From: an uncultured Bacteroidales bacterium
GTDB lineage: Bacteria; Bacteroidota; Bacteroidia; Bacteroidales; F082
Direction of reading: 5' to 3'
Length of the DNA stretch: 6,608 nt
Assembly (NCBI GenBank): GCA_946410535.1
Contig: CAMKAR010000121.1
Location: 1 to 6,608 of the forward strand
Shown: in pieces, positions 1-5,524 of the stretch
Layout: every line of letters starts with the position of its first letter
Numbering within the stretch: the stretch's first letter is position 1
Program-made: the position numbers and the translations under genes
Notes under the pieces: generated by a model
The model's input: the letters and a program-made list of their open reading frames with translations, nothing else
What the model was told of the DNA's origin: nothing
The model's database searches: none

Positions 1-393
1 ATGGTAACAAGGAAAGACAAAACCAGATGATGCAGTTTCATGGGGACAAAAATAATCAAGATCTCGTTTCTGCTTCACAAAACTACCACTTTCGTCAAGT
101 TGTTAAAAGTGCAGTCCAAACTATTATTGGTTTGATATTTTGTAAATTATTGACAATAAACAAATTAGCAACACATCTATTCCAAACTTATTTTGGAGAA
201 AGTCCACGAATCATCTATTCCCTAGGGAATTATAATCGGATATCCCAGCTAAATTTGAAGTTTAGAGCAAATCCTTACCCATCATTTTTTCACCCTACCC
301 CTAATCTATTCACTAAATTAACGGTAAAATAAAACTTTTTTGAAAAGCCATTAAACTCTTTTTAATACTTTTGCCTTTTTAACTCACCTTACT
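1..393. other. AT-rich region upstream of pyrG, no supported gene
   Basis: This stretch is AT-rich and has the look of intergenic DNA. One plus frame is open from the left edge to position 332, with a first ATG at 27. Its translation is low in recognisable features, and I cannot tell whether it is the tail of an upstream gene or a chance open frame. Another frame stops at 28-30 and could also be the end of an upstream gene. The region contains a perfect 14-bp palindrome (ATTCCCTAGGGAAT, 217-230) and a 6-bp hairpin (TCCAAA 181-186 with TTTGGA 192-197); neither is followed by a T tract. The right end carries a possible pyrG promoter. Confidence 0.5.
366..373 (+). promoter_or_regulatory. Candidate pyrG promoter -7 element
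   Basis: TACTTTTG matches the Bacteroidota -7 consensus TAnnTTTG and lies 20 nt before the pyrG start codon. A TTTG that could serve as the -33 element is at 339-342. The 23-nt spacing is longer than the usual 19-21, so the assignment is tentative. If it is used, the 5' leader would be only about 14 nt, too short for an attenuator. Confidence 0.35.
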
Positions 394-1971
394 ATGACGC
401 GCTATATCTTCGTGACGGGAGGCGTGGTTTCCTCCCTCGGTAAAGGCATTATTTCTGCCAGCATCGGAAAACTACTACAAGCCAGAGGCTACACCATCAC
501 TATCCAGAAGTTCGACCCTTACATCAACATCGACCCGGGGACGCTCAACCCCTACGAGCATGGCGAATGCTATGTCACCGTCGATGGCATGGAAACCGAC
601 CTCGACCTGGGACACTACGAACGCTTCACGGGCATCCGCGCCACTCAAGCCAATTCCGTGACCACCGGTAAGATCTACAAGGCAGTCATCGACAAGGAAC
701 GCCATGGCGACTATCTTGGAAAGACCATCCAAGTGGTACCTCATATCACCGATGAAATCAAACACCGAATCCTCCAACATAACGACGAAGTCGATTTCGT
801 CATCTCAGAAATCGGCGGCACCATCGGCGACATCGAAGCGGCACCCTTCCTTGAAGCCATCCGTCAACTGAAGTGGGAACTGGGCAACCGTGCCTTAAGC
901 GTGCATCTCACCTACATACCCTACCTAAAAGCTGCTGATGAGCTCAAAACAAAGCCCACCCAGCACTCCGTGAAGGAACTGCAAGGTGCAGGCATCCAAC
1001 CCGATGTACTCGTGTTGCGCACCGAGAAACACCTCTCCGACAGCATCCGCCAGAAGGTGGCCGCATTCTGCAATGTGGATCTCGAATGCGTGGTTCAGAG
1101 CGAAGACCTGCCCAGCATCTACGAAGTGCCCGTCAACATGCAGCACCAAGGACTGGACACCGCACTGCTGAGAAAGTTCGGTGTTCCCGTTGGCGAGACA
1201 CCCAAGATGGAAGGATGGCATCGGTTTCTGGAACTCCAACGTACCGCCACTAAAGAGGTCCACGTGGGACTGGTAGGCAAATACGACCTTCAGGACGCCT
1301 ACAAGAGCATCCGCGAAAGCTTGATCCTAGCAGGAATCTACAATCATGTGAAAGTGAAGATCGATTTCATCAACAGCGAGCACATCACGAAGGAGAATGT
1401 CGCCGAGAAGCTATCCGATGTCGCAGGCATTTTGGTCTGCCCCGGATTCGGGCAACGCGGCATCGAAGGCAAGATCCTCGCGGTGGAACACGCCCGTGTC
1501 AACAACCTTCCTGCCTTCGGGATTTGTTTGGGCATGCAGATGATGGTCATTGAATTTGCCCGTAACGTATTAGGCTATAAGGACGCCAACTCAAGCGAAA
1601 TGGCCGAGACGCCTCACAATGTCATCGACATGATGGAAGAACAGAAAACCATCACCAACATGGGCGGTACCATGCGTTTGGGTGCATACAGTTGCGAGCT
1701 TCTCAAAGACAGCCGTGTAGCCGAAATCTATGGTATGCCTCAAATTAGCGAGAGGCATCGTCATCGTTATGAGTTCAATAACCATTATAAAGACGAATTT
1801 GAGAAAAACGGCATGAAGTGCGTCGGTACCAACCCCGAGAGTGGACTGGTGGAGATCGTCGAGATCCCCAGCCACCGCTGGTTCATCGGCACCCAGTTCC
1901 ATCCCGAGTATTCCAGCACCGTACTCCACCCCCATCCCCTGTTTATGAGTTTTATCAAAGAGATAGCATGA
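394..1971 (+). CDS. pyrG: CTP synthase (glutamine-hydrolysing)
   Basis: Catalyses ATP-dependent amination of UTP to CTP, using ammonia released from glutamine; it is the last step of de novo pyrimidine nucleotide synthesis and acts in the cytosol. The protein has 525 residues, a normal length. The N-terminal amidoligase domain (about 1-267) shows the P-loop GGVVSSLGKG (9-18), QKFDPYIN (38-45), the DLDLGHYERF segment with Asp71, and EIGGTIGDIE with Glu139; these Asp and Glu residues match the Mg-binding pair of the family. The C-terminal class I glutamine amidotransferase domain (about 285-525) shows the oxyanion loop CPGFGQRG, the nucleophile Cys378 in GICLGMQ, and His503/Glu505 in HPEYSS. 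The full triad is intact, so the enzyme should be active. The start at 394 gives the canonical MTRYIFVTGG opening. It leads an operon; the HD gene begins 21 nt after its stop. Confidence 0.98.
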   Translation: MTRYIFVTGGVVSSLGKGIISASIGKLLQARGYTITIQKFDPYINIDPGTLNPYEHGECYVTVDGMETDLDLGHYERFTGIRATQANSVTTGKIYKAVIDKERHGDYLGKTIQVVPHITDEIKHRILQHNDEVDFVISEIGGTIGDIEAAPFLEAIRQLKWELGNRALSVHLTYIPYLKAADELKTKPTQHSVKELQGAGIQPDVLVLRTEKHLSDSIRQKVAAFCNVDLECVVQSEDLPSIYEVPVNMQHQGLDTALLRKFGVPVGETPKMEGWHRFLELQRTATKEVHVGLVGKYDLQDAYKSIRESLILAGIYNHVKVKIDFINSEHITKENVAEKLSDVAGILVCPGFGQRGIEGKILAVEHARVNNLPAFGICLGMQMMVIEFARNVLGYKDANSSEMAETPHNVIDMMEEQKTITNMGGTMRLGAYSCELLKDSRVAEIYGMPQISERHRHRYEFNNHYKDEFEKNGMKCVGTNPESGLVEIVEIPSHRWFIGTQFHPEYSSTVLHPHPLFMSFIKEIA

Positions 1972-1992
1972 AAGAAGTAAGAAGTCAGAAGT

Positions 1993-2607
1993 ATGGATTT
2001 AGAGTTAAAGGAATATATTGAGCGGGAGATCATTCCCCGTTACGACCATTTCGACCAGGCCCATCAACGTGACCATGTGATGATGGTCATTCAACAGAGT
2101 TTGGACATCGCAGCCAAGTTGGACGTGGATGAGGATATGGTTTACACCATCGCCGCCTATCACGACACCGGCCTTTGTGAAGGTCGGGAACACCATCATG
2201 AGGTTTCGGCCCGCATCATCAAAGCCGATCCCAACCTACAACGATGGTTCACCGAGGAGCAAATCCAAACCATGGCCGATGCCGCCGAGGACCACCGTGC
2301 ATCCGCCAAGCAGGCACCACGCACCATTTATGGTCGCATCGTGGCCGAGGCCGACCGCTTCATCGATCCAGTGACCATCGTCCGGCGCACCATACAATAC
2401 GGTTTGGACCATTATCCCGAGCTCGGTCGTGAGGAACAATACCAACGAATGCTCGCCCACCTTCACGAGAAATACGGCCGGAATGGCTACCTGAAGCTTT
2501 GGTTCCCCGATTCTCCCAACGCCGAACGCTTAGAACGGCTGCACGACCTCATCGACGACGAGCCGAGGCTCAGAACGCTATTTGAAGAAACATTAAAAAC
2601 GATTTGA
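1993..2607 (+). CDS. HD-domain metal-dependent phosphohydrolase
   Basis: A 204-residue protein of the HD superfamily, soluble and probably cytosolic. The metal-binding pattern is visible: His28 (in QRDHVMMV), the defining pair His57-Asp58 (AAYHDTG), His101 (AAEDHR) and Asp121 (VAEADRF). An HHHE run at 67-70 may add ligands or contact substrate. These residues are those expected of an active metallo-phosphohydrolase. Such enzymes act on nucleotides, cyclic nucleotides or other phosphate esters, and the substrate cannot be read from the sequence. The gene lies 21 nt after pyrG and its stop is 1 nt from the next start, so the three genes are very likely cotranscribed. The neighbour pyrG makes a nucleotide substrate plausible, but that is inference. 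The start at 1993 follows a purine-rich stretch. Base composition matches pyrG (GC-rich wobble positions). Confidence 0.88.
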   Translation: MDLELKEYIEREIIPRYDHFDQAHQRDHVMMVIQQSLDIAAKLDVDEDMVYTIAAYHDTGLCEGREHHHEVSARIIKADPNLQRWFTEEQIQTMADAAEDHRASAKQAPRTIYGRIVAEADRFIDPVTIVRRTIQYGLDHYPELGREEQYQRMLAHLHEKYGRNGYLKLWFPDSPNAERLERLHDLIDDEPRLRTLFEETLKTI

Positions 2608-2608
2608 T

Positions 2609-3001
2609 ATGCACATTTACAAACATGAAGTAAAATATTACGAATGCGACCGCATGGGCATCACCCACCACTCCAACTATGTCCGTATCATGGAAGAGGC
2701 ACGTGTCGATTTCCTCGATTCCATCGGTTATGGCTTTGACCGAATTGAGGCCGAGGGTGTGGTCTCGCCGGTGATCTCCATCAGCTGCAATTACAAGCAT
2801 CCCACCACGTTCAAGGACCTCATTGAAGTCGAGGTCGCCATCAGCAACATGCAGGACCTCAAGTTCGAGTTCACCTACACGATGCGTTGCGCCGGCAAGG
2901 TGGTATGTCTCGGCCAAAGCACCCACTGTTTCATGGAAAACGGCAGGCCAGTGATCATCGCCAGACGGCTGCCGGAGTTGTATCGGCTACTGAAGGAATG
3001 A
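2609..3001 (+). CDS. Acyl-CoA thioesterase, YbgC/4-hydroxybenzoyl-CoA thioesterase type
   Basis: A 130-residue hotdog-fold protein, the usual length for a single-domain 4HBT/YbgC enzyme. These enzymes hydrolyse acyl-CoA (sometimes acyl-ACP) thioesters as cytosolic oligomers. The N-terminal signature is clear: YYECDRMGITHHSNYVRIME (10-29), with the conserved catalytic Asp14, Gly17 and the His20-His21-Ser-Asn-Tyr block, followed by EARVDFL on the long hotdog helix. The later beta strands (YKHPTTFKDLIEVEV; FEFTYTMR) are also typical. The acyl chain preference cannot be judged. The start codon is 1 nt after the HD stop (TGATATG), which implies translational coupling. It is the last gene of the pyrG operon. 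I see no strong terminator after it; only an AT-only 7-bp stem (3017-3023 with 3036-3042) follows. Confidence 0.92.
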   Translation: MHIYKHEVKYYECDRMGITHHSNYVRIMEEARVDFLDSIGYGFDRIEAEGVVSPVISISCNYKHPTTFKDLIEVEVAISNMQDLKFEFTYTMRCAGKVVCLGQSTHCFMENGRPVIIARRLPELYRLLKE

Positions 3002-3037
3002 TTACTCACATTAATTAAAAATATTACATAAAGATTA

Positions 3038-3068
3038 TTTTTAGTAATTATACATTATCGTATCTTTG
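3038..3068 (+). promoter_or_regulatory. Promoter of the 143-aa gene
   Basis: TATCTTTG at 3061-3068 is an exact match to the Bacteroidota -7 element TAnnTTTG and is followed by CA, a common continuation. The -33 position, 19 nt upstream, has TTTT (3038-3041), a near match to TTTG. The predicted transcript would start near 3072-3076, about 15 nt before the start codon at 3090. So this gene probably has its own promoter and is not only read through from the thioesterase. Confidence 0.6.
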
Positions 3069-3099
3069 CATCCATAATCTTGAAAATCCATGGATGCAA
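3066..3099 (+). repeat. Inverted repeat linking promoter and start codon
   Basis: TTGCATCCAT (3066-3075) and ATGGATGCAA (3090-3099) form a perfect 10-bp inverted repeat around a 14-nt spacer. The left arm begins inside the -7 element and covers the expected transcription start; the right arm begins with the ATG of the 143-aa gene. It could be an operator for a dimeric repressor. If transcription starts early enough, it could instead be an mRNA hairpin that hides the start codon. Which of these applies cannot be told from the sequence. Confidence 0.6.
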
Positions 3100-3521
3100 C
3101 ATACAACCCCGATTGGCGGTATGCCAATATGTCCCAGACTGAAATCGAAGACCGCGTGAAGGCTCGAAGTTCAGTATTACTAACCCGACAACATATCATT
3201 CCCGAGAGTAGTGGGAAAAAGATCAAATTCCGTGTCACCGAGAAAAACATTAAACATCTTGTGGCCGACTCTCTTCATAGAGCAAAAGGAGCGCTTTACA
3301 TAAGCGACATTTGTGAACTGCCTAAATATTTTGATCAAGCTAAATACATTCGGTCAGCAAAAGAAAACAAAAAGAATCTAAAAGGTGTCAGTTTTCATTA
3401 TTACGAGATCACAATTCGTGGGAAAAAGATATATCTAAACATTCGTATAGACAGGAAAAAGAAAGAATCCTTTCTTTACTCTATCACCACCGAAATAAAA
3501 AATGCCAACCCCATGTCTTGA
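3090..3521 (+). CDS. Small protein resembling phage/toxin BECR-type nuclease domains
   Basis: A basic, soluble protein of 143 residues with no signal peptide or membrane segment. From about residue 46 it runs: a helical KNIKHLVADSLHRAKG segment; a region with LPKYFDQAKYI; then a beta-rich end (KGVSFHYYEITIRGKKIYLNIRIDR...FLYSI). This order (helix, 'leucine-proline...Ala', then FHYYE-x-I-x-GK-x-Y-x-L-x-I and a final LYxI strand) recalls the barnase/EndoU/colicin E5/RelE-like (BECR) domains at the C-terminus of phage MuF and polyvalent proteins. That is pattern memory, not a search result. The gene is distinctly AT-rich (30% GC in 3361-3420, against 53% in 2461-2520), which suggests horizontal origin. 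The start at 3090 is supported by the promoter just upstream. Its last codons overlap a convergent small RNA gene. It could be a stand-alone RNase-like toxin or a decayed phage-protein fragment; hypothetical is the safe label. Confidence 0.6.
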   Translation: MDATYNPDWRYANMSQTEIEDRVKARSSVLLTRQHIIPESSGKKIKFRVTEKNIKHLVADSLHRAKGALYISDICELPKYFDQAKYIRSAKENKKNLKGVSFHYYEITIRGKKIYLNIRIDRKKKESFLYSITTEIKNANPMS

Positions 3522-3531
3522 GATTGGCATT
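3493..3531 (-). terminator. Intrinsic terminator of the small RNA
   Basis: On the minus strand AATGCCAA (3531-3524) pairs perfectly with TTGGCATT (3508-3501) across a 15-nt loop, and the stem runs directly into TTTTATTT (3500-3493). On the plus strand the hairpin is followed by AGAGGG, with no T tract, so it serves minus-strand transcription. It overlaps the stop codon of the convergent 143-aa gene (3519-3521). Confidence 0.65.
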
Positions 3532-3598
3532 AGAGGGTGAAAAACTCAAGCGTCCGGGCGGGTTCGATACTCCCTATCGGTCTGCCTTGATGTTTCAC
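3493..3598 (-). ncRNA. Candidate structured small RNA, convergent with the 143-aa gene
   Basis: The minus strand has every part of a small RNA gene of about 105 nt. A -7 element sits 5 nt before a predicted start at about 3598. The body can fold as nested stems: GTGAAA (3598-3593) with TTTCAC (3542-3537), then CAAG (3589-3586) with CTTG (3550-3547), enclosing the hairpin CGATA-GGGAG-TATCG (3579-3565). A terminator hairpin with a T tract ends it at about 3493. No convincing reading frame is visible. The last part is antisense to the final codons and stop of the 143-aa gene, so it could influence that mRNA by base pairing, or be independent and simply share the space. I do not recognise the family. 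Confidence 0.6.
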
Positions 3599-3602
3599 GC
3601 TG

Positions 3603-3634
3603 CAAAAGTATAACAAATTTTTGACACCTGCAAG
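3603..3634 (-). promoter_or_regulatory. Promoter of the minus-strand small RNA
   Basis: Read on the minus strand, TACTTTTG (3610-3603) fits TAnnTTTG exactly. CTTG (3634-3631), one base off the TTTG -33 element, lies upstream with the preferred 20-nt spacing. No gene start lies in the right place downstream, only the structured stretch ending in a terminator. Confidence 0.55.
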
Positions 3635-3752
3635 GGGAAAATCATTTTTTGAAATCTTTGAGACTTCGAAGCTACTCTGAAAGAAGAGGAAATCGCTTTT
3701 GAAGAAAAATGAAAAATCATATAACGTATTGATTTTTAAGTTACTATAAAAC

Positions 3753-3777
3753 TTGCGGTCGAAAATTTCGACCGCAA
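3753..3777. repeat. Palindrome 1 of 4
   Basis: Perfect 12-bp inverted repeat around a single central base: TTGCGGTCGAAA, then A, then TTTCGACCGCAA. It carries the GC-richest core of the four and would form a stable hairpin or cruciform. Confidence 0.85.
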
Positions 3778-3806
3778 ATCGTTGACAACTTCCCCTTCTC
3801 CCTGGT

Positions 3807-3835
3807 TTTTGATATCAAATTTTTTGATGTCAAAA
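3807..3835. repeat. Palindrome 2 of 4
   Basis: Thirteen-base arms TTTTGATATCAAA (3807-3819) and TTTGATGTCAAAA (3823-3835) around a TTT loop. Twelve of 13 positions pair; the exception would be a U-G wobble in RNA. The arm sequence differs from its neighbours while the layout is the same. Confidence 0.75.
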
Positions 3836-3873
3836 TTTCTGATTCTTATGATTCACAGTCAACCGGGGATAAT

Positions 3874-3900
3874 TTTGCGGTCAAATTTTTTGACCACAAA
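3874..3900. repeat. Palindrome 3 of 4
   Basis: Arms TTTGCGGTCAAA (3874-3885) and TTTGACCACAAA (3889-3900) around a TTT loop, pairing at 11 of 12 positions. The left arm shares GCGGTC with palindrome 1 and GGTCAAA with palindrome 4. Confidence 0.8.
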
Positions 3901-3938
3901 TCCAAGTCGTTTTTATTATCTGTTGACAATGAATCAGT

Positions 3939-3985
3939 TATGATAAGTTTTGAGGTCAAAAATTTTGACCTCAAAACTTATCATA
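3939..3985. repeat. Palindrome 4 of 4, perfect 23-bp inverted repeat
   Basis: Positions 3939-3961 and 3963-3985 are perfect reverse complements around one central A. The core is GAGGTCAAAA / TTTTGACCTC. The outer arm adds TATGATAAGTTTT and its complement. No T tract follows on either strand, so it is not a standard intrinsic terminator, although it lies 44-90 nt past the stop of the minus-strand gene and could protect that mRNA's 3' end. Confidence 0.9.
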
Positions 3986-4028
3986 CTCTGCTTTGGTCAT
4001 TTGAAACACAAAAACACTACGGGCGGAT

Positions 4029-5033
4029 TCAACCAACCTTACACTCTTTCAAATAAAACTCAACCTGTTGCTGACAATCAGTACAAACTGACATAGTGCC
4101 AATATATGTGAAACCATCATGTAATGCGAGATTGGAGTGGAATCGAATCCATCTCAACTCGTGGCTCAGTTTTCCACAACCCATGCAAAACATTCGCCCC
4201 CTGACAAGAGCACTGGCAGGATGCCTGGCTGTATCCAAATCGTTCAAACAAGGCGCTATTTCTTGCCACAAAAATGGCTCGTTCCCTGTGGTGAAGCAAA
4301 AATCACCTCCATTGTAGGCTTGATGTGCAATACGGTCAATTCTCCCTTCTTCGTTTGTTCTCGTAAAAAACAACGAACGGATTAAGTTATGCATATCATT
4401 AGGGATATGGATCTCCACAACCATCCCGAACCTTACCGTCGGCACAAGCGACACTTGGTATTCTCTATCCGAGAACCGTCCCTCAAACCATTCTAAAACC
4501 GCCTTTTTACCCTCAAGAGGAGGCTTGAACATAAAAGAAAACGCCACATTCTCAGCAAGCATTGACTCAAGTTTGCTCCAATCGTGACCATCAAATGCTT
4601 GAAACAACGCCAACTGCGCATCAGACACTGGCTTTGGTATCGATTTGAGTTTCAGTATGGTGTCACGGAGCCGCACGGCTTTCTGCTGGTTAATCAGCCA
4701 AAATGAAAGATCTGCGTTTTTCTCTTTTTCTTGCTTTTCCTTTATCACTTCTTGGATTGTTGATAAGGCCTGTTTGCACAAGACCAAAGCATCGTCAACA
4801 TCTTTTTTGCACCCTTTGCCATAGAAATAATCGTATGCCAAATCGATTTGAGCGAAACAATGCCCTCTTGAAGCCGCCAATATCAAAAACATCAATCCTT
4901 CCTTATACTGCTCAAGGGTACTAGTGGGGCTCATCATATAATTCGCATACTTCCATTGCGCATTAAGATCTCCCGCTGCGGCTGCCTCTCGGGCTTCTTG
5001 TTTCAGTTGTTCAAGTTTTTCGTTGATGGACAT
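4029..5033 (-). CDS. Modular protein: Sel1-like repeats, SnoaL/NTF2-like domain, Cys4 zinc site
   Basis: A 334-residue soluble protein without signal peptide. Residues about 10-90 form TPR-type helices with a Sel1-like repeat (EGLMFLILAASRGHCFAQ at 45-62; LAYDYFYGKGCKKDVDDAL at 65-83, with the YGKGxxKD turn), a protein-interaction scaffold. A charged helical linker follows (about 90-130). Residues about 137-245 look like an NTF2/SnoaL-like domain (LFQAFDGHDWSKLESMLAEN, then GKKAVLEWFEGRF). The C-terminal part has C283-x2-C286 (FCMGCG) and C317-x2-C320 (CTDC), an apparent zinc ribbon or knuckle pair. The combination is not one I know. It is the last gene of a three-gene minus-strand run, 44 nt after the 136-aa gene. 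Domain calls rest on sequence pattern only; a catalytic role for the NTF2-like part cannot be assigned. Confidence 0.75.
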   Translation of the reverse strand: MSINEKLEQLKQEAREAAAAGDLNAQWKYANYMMSPTSTLEQYKEGLMFLILAASRGHCFAQIDLAYDYFYGKGCKKDVDDALVLCKQALSTIQEVIKEKQEKEKNADLSFWLINQQKAVRLRDTILKLKSIPKPVSDAQLALFQAFDGHDWSKLESMLAENVAFSFMFKPPLEGKKAVLEWFEGRFSDREYQVSLVPTVRFGMVVEIHIPNDMHNLIRSLFFTRTNEEGRIDRIAHQAYNGGDFCFTTGNEPFLWQEIAPCLNDLDTARHPASALVRGRMFCMGCGKLSHELRWIRFHSNLALHDGFTYIGTMSVCTDCQQQVEFYLKECKVG

Positions 5034-5077
5034 GTTTTATAAAAACCTAGTCTAAAAAACAGGTTGATTGTGGACAG

Positions 5078-5488
5078 TTACTCGTTAGCATTAAAATAAT
5101 CATTTTTATTTATGATAACAGCTTGGCCACAATCCTGCAAAGTTCCCCAAGCATGCATTCCTACATACTTAATAGTCTTCCAATTCAATTGTTTAATCTG
5201 CTCCCCTGTAAATAAAGTGTATTTTGAATAAAACACACTTCCCCTATAATCCTCTTCTGCTTCACCATGTCCGATAACATACAAATCTTTTGAACTAACG
5301 ATTTGCATAAAAGACATCGGGTCCATTTTATCATTAAAGTCAACATACAAATCTTCAATGTCTTCATTCCTTGTAGATGTATGAAACCTCCTCATCAATC
5401 CATTTGAATCTTCGTTCACAGGAACTATTCTACCATACTTTCCACAAAAGACGGATAATTTCCATATTGCAGCGTTATAATCAGACAT
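5078..5488 (-). CDS. Hypothetical 136-aa protein with GHG motif
   Basis: I do not recognise the family. The protein is soluble with no signal peptide. Residues 67-75 (KDLYVIGHG) form a hydrophobic strand ending in Gly-His-Gly, followed by a loop and TLFTGEQIKQLNW (91-103); a second strand, IKYVGMHAWG (106-115), precedes Cys120. A strand-GHG, helix, strand-then-Cys order is seen in caspase-like peptidases (for example C80 and clostripain-like), where His and Cys are catalytic. The match is too thin to name one: here the second strand runs into MHAWGTLQDC, not the usual small-residue-Cys motif. It lies 36 nt downstream of the membrane-anchored gene and 44 nt upstream of the Sel1 gene, so it is probably the middle gene of their operon. 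Its AT-rich composition (37% GC in 5221-5280) fits an accessory gene. Confidence 0.6.
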   Translation of the reverse strand: MSDYNAAIWKLSVFCGKYGRIVPVNEDSNGLMRRFHTSTRNEDIEDLYVDFNDKMDPMSFMQIVSSKDLYVIGHGEAEEDYRGSVFYSKYTLFTGEQIKQLNWKTIKYVGMHAWGTLQDCGQAVIINKNDYFNANE

Positions 5489-5524
5489 GTCATTATATGT
5501 AATTAATTTCGTATTTAAAAACTC

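Larger units (their letters stand above)
3599..4028. other. Gene-free spacer with palindrome array
   Basis: No coding region is supported here. The left part (3603-3634) is the minus-strand promoter, 3635-3752 is plain AT-rich sequence, and 3753-3985 carries four related palindromes with centres near 3765, 3821, 3887 and 3962 (spacing 56, 66 and 75 nt). The spacer lies downstream of both flanking protein genes, which converge on it. GTTGACAA occurs twice between palindromes (3781-3788 and 3922-3929). Confidence 0.7.

Noticed and set aside
27..332. 101-codon open frame upstream of pyrG
   Set aside because: AT-rich, low-complexity translation without recognisable motifs. The frame is also open leftwards to the window edge, so the true start cannot be set. 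I treat it as unproven intergenic sequence; a tail of an upstream gene remains possible.
475..1935. Long open frames antisense to or out of frame with pyrG
   Set aside because: They are shadows of the strongly coding pyrG frame. Their translations lack family features, and wobble-position bias follows pyrG only.
3556..3575. tRNA T-arm-like sequence (GGGTTCGATACTCCC)
   Set aside because: It resembles a T-loop, but the flanking bases do not make a 5-bp T stem, and no acceptor, D or anticodon arms can be placed. The stretch is better explained as the complement of the minus-strand small RNA.
3753..3777. Paired DNA-uptake signal as in Pasteurellaceae (AAGTGCGGT-type)
   Set aside because: Palindrome 1 shares GCGGTC with that motif, but the exact 9-mer is absent, the other palindromes diverge from it, and the genes point to Bacteroidota.
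3753..3985. CRISPR array
   Set aside because: The units are palindromes of differing sequence with unequal spacing, not identical direct repeats with uniform spacers, and no cas gene is present.
3939..3985. Intrinsic terminator for the flanking genes
   Set aside because: The stem is perfect, but no T tract follows on either strand (CTCTGC to the right on plus, ACTGATTC on minus).
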